Part shown: piece after piece, positions 1 to 5,517 of the stretch
How the letters are laid out: each line of letters starts with the position of its first letter
Numbering within the stretch: position 1 is the first letter of the stretch
Origin: Spirochaetales bacterium
GTDB taxonomy: Bacteria; Spirochaetota; Spirochaetia; SZUA-6; DRHE01
Length of the DNA stretch: 5,517 bases
Assembly (NCBI GenBank): GCA_016930895.1
Contig: JAFGFV010000247.1
Span: 1 to 5,517, forward strand
Reading direction: 5' to 3'
The notes under the pieces: generated by a model
What the model was told of the DNA's origin: nothing
Database searches by the model: none
Seen by the model: only the letters and a program-made list of their open reading frames with translations
Program-made: the position numbers and the translations under genes

Positions 1-18
1 CACTGCCGGACGCGCCAC

Positions 19-48
19 TTGACAGATCACGGCGCCATTTGCTATTTT
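19..48 (+). promoter_or_regulatory. Sigma70-type promoter of the tRNA-Leu gene
   Basis: A perfect -35 hexamer TTGACA (19-24) is followed after 18 bases by TATTTT (43-48). The bases just before it, TGC at 40-42, make an extended -10 (TGnTATTTT). Initiation about seven bases downstream would fall near 55, just ahead of the mature tRNA 5' end at 58, so the 5' leader to be removed by RNase P would be only a few bases. Motif match and placement are seen in the sequence; activity is inferred. Confidence 0.8.
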
Positions 49-57
49 TTCGTTGTA

Positions 58-141
58 GCCCGGATGGTGAAATTGGTAGACACGCTAGGTTCAGGGTCTA
101 GTGGCCGTAAGGCTGTGGAGGTTCAAATCCTCTTCCGGGCA
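58..141 (+). tRNA. tRNA-Leu, anticodon CAG
   Basis: A full class II cloverleaf can be folded. The 7-bp acceptor stem pairs 58-64 with 134-140, and the discriminator is A141. The D stem is GTG 67-69 with CAC 81-83, with the GGTA element in its loop. The anticodon stem pairs 85-89 with 97-101, and the loop at 90-96 places CAG at 92-94. A long variable arm (102-116, GGCC with GGCT flanking GTAA) is typical of leucine tRNAs. The T stem pairs 117-121 with 129-133 and its loop begins TTCAAAT. The tRNA decodes CUG codons, which are very common in the neighbouring genes. The 3' CCA is not encoded (GGA follows A141), so a CCA-adding enzyme must complete it. Its own promoter and terminator flank it closely. 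Confidence 0.97.
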
Positions 142-146
142 GGAAG

Positions 147-195
147 GATCCCGAAAGCGGCTTGAGAGGTCCGCCAACGGGATCTCTTTTTTTTT
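147..195 (+). terminator. Intrinsic terminator of the tRNA-Leu unit
   Basis: GATCCCG (147-153) pairs perfectly with CGGGATC (178-184). After a 3x3 internal loop, an inner GCGG (157-160) pairs with CCGC (171-174) around a 10-base loop. The stem is followed by TC and then nine T residues (187-195), giving a classical Rho-independent terminator six bases after the tRNA. It should separate tRNA transcription from the lipoprotein gene that starts at 241. Confidence 0.88.
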
Positions 196-240
196 GTCCG
201 TCGGTACTTTCTGCCCTTTTTTGGGGTATTCTGTTCCGGT

Positions 241-1440
241 ATGCGGCTCACAGCGGCCTCGATGGCAAAGGGGGTTCTTCTTCTAGTCGGGCTCTGGGTG
301 TCGGGTTGCGCGTCCACCCCGGAGGCTCCCCAACCCGTTCCGCGTGCCCCGGCCCCCGAAGCCAGCCTGGCGCCCCCGCAGAAGCCGCCCCCGATAGCGC
401 CTCCCGCCGAGCCTGCTGCCGATGAGCCTCTGCCCCCCTCTCTCGGGAAGAGCGAGATCATCCGACAGATGTACCGCGGCCTCCCCGGGGGGCTGCGGCC
501 GCTGCGCACCGCGCGGGGCCTGCAGTTCGCGCTGCACGACCTGGATGGCGACTCGCAGCCGGAGTGCTTTGCCGCCGCGGCTGCTACCAAAGGCATGTCG
601 GATGCCGAGCTCCAGCAGCTTGGCGACCCTTCGCGCCTCTTCGAGGAAGACGCGCAGTCCGCTGCCTTTTCGCTGGTCCTGTTCACCAGCCGCGGCGGTG
701 CGCTCGAGCCGCTGGGGGTGGTCTCGCTGGGTGACCACCTGGTGTTCGAACAGCTCCGGGCGACGCCGGTGGGGCCCGGGGAGACGGGACCGCTGATCCT
801 GACCGCGGGCTTCCTGACTCCCGAGGGCAAGCAGCACGAGCTGCTGGTGTTCGACGATCTGAGCGGCAAACCCCGCCACCGGCGAACCCTGAGCGAAACC
901 CTATCCAACCGCTTTCAGCTCCGGGACATAGACGGCGACGGCATCCAGGACCTGGTTCTCTTCGAACGGGCCATGGAGGAAGGCACCGGCTACGAAACCT
1001 TCCTGAGCTGGTACCGCTGGGACGGGCGAGGCTTTCGCGAGCACCGGACGACCAACGTGGTGCGCAACCTGAAGAGCTTCCTGGATCGGCTCCAGGAACA
1101 GCTGCTCGAGCGCCGGCTTTCGGAGCTGCTCAGCAAGAGCATACATCCGGACGCCCTCGAGCGCCTCCGAGAACGGGAGCCCTCCACCGAGGCCGCCATC
1201 CTCGAGGCCCTGGGGCTGGAACCCGCAGAGCTGCCCAGGCTTCCCGAGGCGCGGGAGATCATCTACCCGCCGATCCTCGAGAACCCTTTTGCCTCCGCGG
1301 ATTCCCTCGGCTGGTTCTTCGAGCTCTCGTTCCGTATCGTCGATTCCGCCGGCATTTCCTACATCGCTTCCACCCGGGTGTACATGCTCGCCAACCCCTT
1401 CGGCGAGCGGCAATTCGCCCTCGTCCCGTCCGTCCGTTGA
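241..1440 (+). CDS. Predicted lipoprotein with proline-rich linker and DxDxD loops
   Basis: Family not recognised; 399 residues. The N-terminus is a lipoprotein signal: basic residues R2 and K10, a hydrophobic core around 11-20, then lipobox V20-S21-G22-C23. The mature protein should be acylated on Cys23 and held at a membrane facing the periplasm or outside. Residues 28-66 are a Pro/Ala-rich tether. Two acidic loops, D100-L-D-G-D104 and D229-I-D-G-D-G-I-Q-D237, look like the calcium-binding loops of FG-GAP/VCBS-type beta structures, with beta-rich sequence around each. Residues 275-340 look helical and charged, and the C-terminus (355-399) is beta-like and aromatic. No enzyme motif is visible. 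The start is uncertain: neither ATG 241 nor in-frame ATG 262 (signal of 15 residues before the Cys) has a clear ribosome binding site. murA follows after 37 bases, so the two are probably co-transcribed. An adhesion, envelope-structural or binding role is possible but unproven. Confidence 0.85.
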   Translation: MRLTAASMAKGVLLLVGLWVSGCASTPEAPQPVPRAPAPEASLAPPQKPPPIAPPAEPAADEPLPPSLGKSEIIRQMYRGLPGGLRPLRTARGLQFALHDLDGDSQPECFAAAAATKGMSDAELQQLGDPSRLFEEDAQSAAFSLVLFTSRGGALEPLGVVSLGDHLVFEQLRATPVGPGETGPLILTAGFLTPEGKQHELLVFDDLSGKPRHRRTLSETLSNRFQLRDIDGDGIQDLVLFERAMEEGTGYETFLSWYRWDGRGFREHRTTNVVRNLKSFLDRLQEQLLERRLSELLSKSIHPDALERLREREPSTEAAILEALGLEPAELPRLPEAREIIYPPILENPFASADSLGWFFELSFRIVDSAGISYIASTRVYMLANPFGERQFALVPSVR

Positions 1441-1477
1441 CAGCCCCGGCGCCGTCGACTTAGAGTGAGTGGCACCG

Positions 1478-2761
1478 ATGTACAAGTACCTGATCGAAGG
1501 CGGTCACCCGCTGCGGGGCAAGATACGGCCGAGCGGCAACAAGAACTCTGCGCTGCCCTGCCTGGCGGCTACCCTGCTCACCGACGACCCGGTGGTTCTC
1601 GACAACGTGCCCGACATCGAGGACGTCCAGGTAATGACGCAGGTGCTCGAAGCCCTGGGCTCCACCGTGGAAAGGGCCGGGAGCCATCGGCTCCGCGTCC
1701 AGACCCGGGACATCCGGCAGTGTTCGGTGCCCCTCGAGATGGCCCGGCAGATCCGGGCTTCGGTCCTGTTCGCCGGACCGCTGCTGGCCCGCTGCGGTCG
1801 GGTCACCCTGCCCCCCCCGGGAGGGGACATCATCGGCCGGAGGCGCCTGGACACTCACTTCCTGGCCTTCCGGGAGCTGGGCGCCCGGGTCGAGATCGAC
1901 GGAGTGTTCAGGCTCCAGGCCAACAAGCTCGTCGGGGCGGACCTGTTCCTGGACGAAGCCTCGGTGACCGCCACGGAGAATGCCATCATGGCCGCCGTGC
2001 TGGCCGACGGGCAGACCGTGATTCGCAACGCCGCCTCCGAACCCCACGTCCAGGACCTGTGCGCGCTGCTCAACGCGATGGGGGCGCACATCTCCGGTAT
2101 CGGCTCGAATATCCTGACCATCGAGGGCGCTCCGGCTCTTCACGGCGCGGAGTTCAAGATCTCCACGGATTTCATGGAAGTCGGCTCCCTGATCGGACTA
2201 GCCGCCGTGACCCGGGGAGAGCTGGAGATCGAGGATGCAGCTCCCCAGGCCATGCGCATGACCCGCATCGCCTTCGGAAAACTCGGGATCCACTGGAACA
2301 CGGAGGGTCAGAACATTCGGGTCCCCGCGGGCCAGGAGCTGCGAGTCGTCCCGGACATGGGCGGCATGATCCCCAAGATCGACGATGCCCCCTGGCCGGG
2401 GTTTCCGCCCGACCTGATCTCCATCGCCCTGGTCACGGCGACCCAGGTCGAGGGCACCATCCTGATCTACGAGAAGATGTTCGAGTCGCGGATGTTCTTC
2501 GTGGACAAGCTCATCGGCATGGGCGCGCGGATCATCCTCTGCGATCCACACCGCGCCGTGGTCAGCGGACCCTCGAGGCTCAAGGGGGCGGAGCTCGTCT
2601 CCCCGGACGTGCGGGCGGGCATGGCCATGGTGATCGCGGCCCTCTGCGCCGAAGGGCAGAGCTCGATCGACAACGTCTACCAGGTGGAACGGGGCTACGA
2701 GAACCTATCGGCCCGCCTCAGAGCCCTCGGCGCCCGCATCGAACGGATCCCCGAGGGTTAG
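1478..2761 (+). CDS. murA: UDP-N-acetylglucosamine 1-carboxyvinyltransferase (MurA), Asp-type active site
   Basis: This cytoplasmic enzyme transfers enolpyruvate from PEP to UDP-GlcNAc, the first committed step of peptidoglycan synthesis. The 427 residues match the usual length of about 420. Hallmarks, with E. coli numbering from memory: SGNKNSALP with K22 and N23 (PEP binding), R93 in IRAS (E. coli R91), the active-site loop [10 protein letters not shown] with D117 where most enzymes have Cys115, R122 (R120), D312 in PGFPPD (D305, general base) and R405 in VERGYE (R397). Sequence resembling MurA is continuous to the C-terminal [12 protein letters not shown]117 is encoded by GAC at 1826-1828. 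Cys-to-Asp enzymes are active but not alkylated by fosfomycin, as known for mycobacterial and chlamydial MurA. I chose ATG 1478 over GTG 1469 because MYKYLIEGG aligns with the family N-terminus and a GAG-rich stretch (1463-1469) lies 8 bases upstream. The 3' end overlaps the djlA stop by four bases on the opposite strand. Confidence 0.97.
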   Translation: MYKYLIEGGHPLRGKIRPSGNKNSALPCLAATLLTDDPVVLDNVPDIEDVQVMTQVLEALGSTVERAGSHRLRVQTRDIRQCSVPLEMARQIRASVLFAGPLLARCGRVTLPPPGGDIIGRRRLDTHFLAFRELGARVEIDGVFRLQANKLVGADLFLDEASVTATENAIMAAVLADGQTVIRNAASEPHVQDLCALLNAMGAHISGIGSNILTIEGAPALHGAEFKISTDFMEVGSLIGLAAVTRGELEIEDAAPQAMRMTRIAFGKLGIHWNTEGQNIRVPAGQELRVVPDMGGMIPKIDDAPWPGFPPDLISIALVTATQVEGTILIYEKMFESRMFFVDKLIGMGARIILCDPHRAVVSGPSRLKGAELVSPDVRAGMAMVIAALCAEGQSSIDNVYQVERGYENLSARLRALGARIERIPEG

Positions 2762-2766
2762 CCCTC
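2753..2766. other. Overlapping convergent stop codons inside a small hairpin
   Basis: murA ends with TAG at 2759-2761 on the plus strand, and djlA ends with TAA, read from TTA at 2758-2760, on the minus strand. The two coding regions therefore overlap by four bases. GAGGG (2753-2757) and CCCTC (2762-2766) form a 5-bp GC-only-plus-one-AT stem, and its four-base loop TTAG is exactly the shared stop region. No T tract follows on either strand, so it does not qualify as a normal intrinsic terminator. Confidence 0.6.
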
Positions 2767-3579
2767 CGCTGACCCCCACCCGCGCTCACGCCCGATCACC
2801 GTGTAGGCCTCGCCGATCAACTTGAACTTCTCCTCTGCCATGGCCACGAGCTCTTCGCCCAGGTTGGCGACCCGGTCCGGGTGGTGCTGCGCCGCCATTC
2901 GGCGGTAGCGGCTGCGGACCGCGGTGTCGCCGGCCTCCGGCGGTATTCCCAGGATCGCGTAGGCCTGCTCGCCGCTCAGACCCTCCACCGCGCAGGGAGC
3001 GCGGCCGGGACCGCGGCCAGACCGCCAGCCGCCGAGCTGGAACTCCGCTTCCAAGGTCTGGAGCACCGACGCCTCCACGCCGAGCTGCTCCCCGATGGCG
3101 CGGACCAGGGCCAGCTGGGCCGGGCGGGGCCCCGGGGGGACCGCCGCCATGATCTTGAACATTAGCCGCAGGAGGAGCAGGCGCCCCCCCGGGCTGGAGG
3201 TCTCCTTGTAGGACCGAGACAAGCCCTCGACGTCCAGCTCCCCGCGCTTTCGGAAGGATTCGTCGATGATCCGCTCGAGGGTGTCCTGATCTTCCTCGCC
3301 GTAGGGGAAGTTCTCCCGGAAGAAGCCCTTGAGGGCGGTGACTTCCGCCGCCCGGGCTTCGCCCCCGGCCTCGGTCACCGCCACGGACAGGCCGATGAGC
3401 GAGGACAGGAAGCCCAGCTGCGCAGAGGTGATCGAGTCCCCCGGGCGGAGCTCTTTCAGGGTCTTGGCTTCCTCGTCGGCCCGATCGAAGAGGTGGCCCA
3501 GCAGCCCTCCCAGCAGGCTGCCCAGTGGCCCCCCCAGGGAACCGATCACGGCCCCGATGAGCTTTCCCTTGAATCTCAC
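2758..3579 (-). CDS. djlA: DjlA-like membrane-anchored J-domain co-chaperone (TerB + DnaJ)
   Basis: The architecture and length (273 residues; E. coli DjlA is about the same) match DjlA. Residues 5-31 form one glycine-rich membrane helix that starts GKLIGAVIG and ends [10 protein letters not shown], very like the DjlA anchor. A helical TerB-like region spans about 50-180. A Gly/Arg/Pro-rich linker (182-197) follows, and then a C-terminal J domain (about 203-266) with the HPD motif at 233-235 and the DjlA-type tail [13 protein letters not shown]. DjlA proteins stimulate DnaK ATPase at the inner membrane, with the J domain in the cytoplasm; in E. coli DjlA feeds into the Rcs envelope-stress/capsule pathway. 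The start is GTG 3579: GGAGG (3590-3594) lies 10 bases upstream and the protein then begins RFKGKLIG as in the family. A TTG at 3603 would add eight unlikely residues. The second TerB acidic motif is degenerate (PPGPRPAQ). The gene begins 48 bases after the upstream permease-like gene and is probably in its operon. Confidence 0.9.
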   Translation of the reverse strand: MRFKGKLIGAVIGSLGGPLGSLLGGLLGHLFDRADEEAKTLKELRPGDSITSAQLGFLSSLIGLSVAVTEAGGEARAAEVTALKGFFRENFPYGEEDQDTLERIIDESFRKRGELDVEGLSRSYKETSSPGGRLLLLRLMFKIMAAVPPGPRPAQLALVRAIGEQLGVEASVLQTLEAEFQLGGWRSGRGPGRAPCAVEGLSGEQAYAILGIPPEAGDTAVRSRYRRMAAQHHPDRVANLGEELVAMAEEKFKLIGEAYTVIGRERGWGSAEG

Positions 3580-3589
3580 GCCGGTCTCG

Positions 3590-3594
3590 CCTCC
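3590..3594 (-). promoter_or_regulatory. Ribosome binding site deciding the djlA start
   Basis: The minus strand reads GGAGG here, 10 bases before GTG 3579. It lies inside the longer reading frame that would begin at TTG 3603, so it favours the shorter GTG-initiated protein. Confidence 0.6.
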
Positions 3595-3627
3595 GCACCA
3601 CAACGGCGCAGGGTCGACCGCCGCGGG

Positions 3628-5379
3628 TCAGGCACGGTCCGTCCTCTGGCCGGCCAGGGCGGTCAAGGCTGCGAACAGGGCCAGGGCCTGCAGCCCCAGC
3701 AGCACAACCAGCGCAACGACGAAACCAAAGCGCACCATCACGAAGGCCAGGACGACCTCCTGGGCCCTGAGGTAGAAGCTGGACAGGTACAGGGCCACCA
3801 GCGGGAACACCGGCAACAACAGGTAGGCGGGCCAGCGCGGACGCCGGTCCGGATCGGCCCGGAAACGCCATCCCACCGAGAGTCCCGCCAAGGCCAGGAC
3901 CAGGAAGCTGAACGGCAGCAGGATACGCCCAAGGATCGCCTGCCCGACGGGAGCTTCGAGGTGGCCCAAGCCTGCGATCCGGCTGCGCACGCGCCAGAGC
4001 ATGAAGAAGCTCAGAGCTTCCAGGGAGGAGCGCTCGGTCCTCAGCGCGCTCAGCAGCCCCAGCTCCGGCGCGAGGGGGAGGATCTCGGCCACCTCGCCGC
4101 GGCGACCGGGCTCGCTGCCGCCGTACAGGATCGAACGGGTCTCGATTCGCGGCTCCCTGCGTTCGATGCCGCGCAGATTGATCTGCCCCTGGTAGAGCTT
4201 GCCGTAGGGCGCCCCATAGTGATATGCCAGCTCATCCGGAGTGAAACCGATCACTTCCACGTCCCTGAAGAAGACCCCGTCCGCCGTGCCGGTCACGCGT
4301 CCCAGATACACGATCTCCCGCAGCTCCTCCCGCTGGCCGTTGAGGAACAGCAGAGCTTCGACCCCGGGCGCCGCCTCCGCCGCCCGGGCTTCGTCGAGAA
4401 AGAAGGCCTGCGCAGCCAGGTGCTCCCGGCTCTTCTCCAGGTAGGTAGCGACCTCGGGGTCCACCGGAGCCTGCTGGCTGAGAGCGTGAAATACCCGATA
4501 GCTCTTGAGGTACTCCTCGCTGTTGTAGAGCTCGAACCCCAGCCTCTTCTCTTCGAAGACCTCAACCTCCCGTTTGTCGAGGTCCGTGAGGTCGAGACTG
4601 CGGATGCTCTCCCGTGCCCGCGCAGCGAGCCGCCGCGCATCCGCCCGCCGGGGATCCACCTGCGACGCCAGGTCGGCATAGAAATACGCCGAGAAGAAGT
4701 CCCCCTCCTCGAGGAAGCGTTGAGCCCGCTCGACCAGCTCGGGGGGCGAGAGCCCCTCGCTCAGCCGCTCTGAAAGGCTACCCGCTTCGGGGTCGTCGGA
4801 AGGCCTGTCTGCCGCCGGCCCCGACGCACCGGGTTCCCCTGCTCCCGCCTCTCCGTACAGCTCGGTGCGCAGCTCAGAGAGCCTGCTCTGCGCCGCCTCG
4901 TCGGCCTCGTTGATCCGCAGGTACTGCTCGTAGCTTCGGACCGCCGAGCGCTTGTCCCCGGTGTCGAAAGCCGCCTCGGCCTGGGACAGGTACCCACGGG
5001 CCTGCGCCGACAGCGAGAACAGGCGGTCGTAGTTCGTGCGCACCCACGGCTGCACCCCGAGCACCAGGGCCGCGTAGAGCACCGCCAGAGCGACCACTCC
5101 GACCAGGTGGGAGGAGACGACCCGGTGAAAGGGTCCCTTGCCTCGCCCGGGGGGGACAGAGAGCAAGGAGTAGGACACCGCCACTCCGGCGATCGTGAGC
5201 GCGATCGCGTAGCGCATGAGCTCGAGAAAGGAACGGGACCAGGCATACGGCCACCGAAAAACGCGCAACACCTCCTGGCCCGGAAAGCTCAGGAACGAGC
5301 GCACCATGAAGAAGAGAAACGCCGCCAGATAGAAGGCGAACAGAACCCCGAAGGGTGTGCCCACGCTCTGCCTACGCAT
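3628..5379 (-). CDS. Six-helix membrane protein, LptF/LptG-like, with TPR-like insertion
   Basis: 583 residues. Membrane helices are visible near 10-31, 55-75, 91-111, 482-503, 515-537 and 541-575. Cytoplasmic loops are basic (RGKGPFHR at 79-86; RFRADPDRRPR at 505-515), which places residues 112-480 in the periplasm. This 3+3 topology, together with the segment entering helix 4 (ALSFFMLWRVRS at 455-466, then LGRILLPFSFLVLALAGLS), resembles LptF/LptG permeases, which pull LPS from the inner membrane with LptB. A beta-rich stretch at 340-440 could be the jellyroll. Between helix 3 and that stretch are three TPR-like helical units (about 125-172, 212-262, 272-325) and a disordered Gly/Ser/Pro/Asp linker (176-208). 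LptF and LptG are about 360 residues, so roughly 220 are extra. The helix 2-3 loop lacks the conserved Glu-containing coupling helix (SELxxxxASG in LptG). The start ATG 5379 has GGAGG seven bases upstream and overlaps the preceding stop by eight bases. The topology is firm; the family assignment is an inference by eye. It could instead be an unrelated TPR membrane protein. Confidence 0.8.
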   Translation of the reverse strand: MRRQSVGTPFGVLFAFYLAAFLFFMVRSFLSFPGQEVLRVFRWPYAWSRSFLELMRYAIALTIAGVAVSYSLLSVPPGRGKGPFHRVVSSHLVGVVALAVLYAALVLGVQPWVRTNYDRLFSLSAQARGYLSQAEAAFDTGDKRSAVRSYEQYLRINEADEAAQSRLSELRTELYGEAGAGEPGASGPAADRPSDDPEAGSLSERLSEGLSPPELVERAQRFLEEGDFFSAYFYADLASQVDPRRADARRLAARARESIRSLDLTDLDKREVEVFEEKRLGFELYNSEEYLKSYRVFHALSQQAPVDPEVATYLEKSREHLAAQAFFLDEARAAEAAPGVEALLFLNGQREELREIVYLGRVTGTADGVFFRDVEVIGFTPDELAYHYGAPYGKLYQGQINLRGIERREPRIETRSILYGGSEPGRRGEVAEILPLAPELGLLSALRTERSSLEALSFFMLWRVRSRIAGLGHLEAPVGQAILGRILLPFSFLVLALAGLSVGWRFRADPDRRPRWPAYLLLPVFPLVALYLSSFYLRAQEVVLAFVMVRFGFVVALVVLLGLQALALFAALTALAGQRTDRA

Positions 5380-5517
5380 GCTCGCGCCTCCGCCGGCCCC
5401 GGGGAATGAACAGCACTTCAATGAGAAGGAACAGCACGCCCAAAACGAGCAGGATGAGAGCGGGAACGCAGCGGACGGCCCCGGGGTTGGGGAACACCTT
5501 GCCGAGCTGCTCGGTCA
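5372..5517 (-). CDS. C-terminal end of a membrane protein, possibly an LptF/LptG permease (partial)
   Basis: Only the last 47 residues are in the window; the frame is open to the right edge and ends with TAG at 5372-5374. The fragment begins TEQLGKVFPNPGAVRCVP, continues into one strongly hydrophobic helix (ALILLVLGVLFLLIEVLFI) and ends with a basic tail, PRGRRRREHA, predicted cytoplasmic. The pattern of a short Pro/Gly segment, then a Pro, then a Leu-rich last helix containing LG and a short basic tail is like the last helix of LptF/LptG permeases. Its stop overlaps the start of the next gene by eight bases (ATGCGTAG), so translation is probably coupled. LptF and LptG are commonly encoded as adjacent, interacting partners, which fits, but 47 residues cannot prove the family. 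Confidence 0.75.
   Translation of the reverse strand, partial: TEQLGKVFPNPGAVRCVPALILLVLGVLFLLIEVLFIPRGRRRREHA
5387..5391 (-). promoter_or_regulatory. Ribosome binding site of the six-helix membrane protein
   Basis: GGAGG on the minus strand, seven bases before ATG 5379. It fixes that start rather than an in-frame ATG at 5421, which would add 14 cysteine- and glycine-containing residues unlike a membrane-protein start. The site lies inside the end of the upstream gene, consistent with translational coupling. Confidence 0.8.

Noticed and set aside
227..232. TATTCT as a -10 box giving a leaderless lipoprotein transcript from about 240
   Set aside because: Placement fits a start at ATG 241, but no -35 hexamer is found at 16-19 bases; the nearest TTG-type element (194-199) is 27 bases away. 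Too weak to annotate.
1465..2772. A 435-codon open frame on the plus strand overlapping murA in another frame
   Set aside because: Its product is an Arg/Gly/Pro/His-rich sequence with no domain, as expected from GC-rich out-of-frame reading, while the murA frame carries every family motif.
3577..3603. TTG 3603 as the djlA start
   Set aside because: It adds eight residues (MWCGGETG) not seen in DjlA proteins, and the GGAGG signal lies downstream of it, pointing to GTG 3579.
2786..3871. A 361-codon minus-strand frame overlapping djlA and the end of the permease-like gene
   Set aside because: It is an alternate-frame shadow, Gly/Pro/Arg-rich, and spans two well-supported genes.
3493..4773. A 426-codon plus-strand open frame antisense to the djlA and permease-like genes
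   Set aside because: It has a Gln/His/Arg-rich composition without recognisable domains and lies opposite strongly supported minus-strand genes with ribosome binding sites.
1..5517. Mobile elements, CRISPR arrays, inverted terminal repeats or integration at the tRNA-Leu 3' end
   Set aside because: No transposase or integrase, no regularly spaced repeats, and no second copy of the tRNA 3' segment were seen in the window.

Overview
This is a GC-rich window (roughly two-thirds G+C by eye) from a bacterium with two membranes. It carries genes for peptidoglycan synthesis, a lipoprotein, a DjlA-type membrane co-chaperone and membrane proteins that resemble the LptF/LptG lipopolysaccharide-export permeases. 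The MurA sequence has aspartate in place of the catalytic cysteine, as in spirochaetes, chlamydiae and mycobacteria. Together with the envelope genes this makes a high-GC spirochaete a reasonable guess, but the window alone does not settle the taxon.

Layout. Bases 1-200 hold a complete small transcription unit: a sigma70-type promoter (19-48), a tRNA-Leu with anticodon CAG (58-141, no encoded CCA) and an intrinsic terminator (147-195). A rightward pair follows: a predicted lipoprotein with a proline-rich linker and two Asp-rich calcium-type loops (241-1440), then murA (1478-2761), 37 bases apart and probably co-transcribed. From 2758 everything lies on the minus strand, transcribed from the right edge leftward. 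First is the C-terminal end of a membrane protein that resembles the last helix of an LptF/LptG permease (5372-5517, cut by the window). Next is a 583-residue protein with three membrane helices, a large TPR-like plus beta-rich domain and three more helices (3628-5379), then a DjlA-like J-domain protein (2758-3579). The three overlap or are closely spaced, which suggests one operon. The murA and djlA stop codons overlap tail to tail by four bases. No stretch longer than about 50 bases lacks a feature, apart from the first 18 bases.

How the genes fit together. Everything except the tRNA concerns the cell envelope. MurA starts peptidoglycan precursor synthesis. The lipoprotein is probably membrane-anchored. 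The permease-like pair may move a lipid or glycolipid, and DjlA recruits DnaK to the membrane. The most unusual item is the six-helix protein: it has the topology of LptF/LptG but carries about 220 extra residues with three TPR-like units, and it lacks the glutamate-containing loop that normally couples these permeases to the LptB ATPase.
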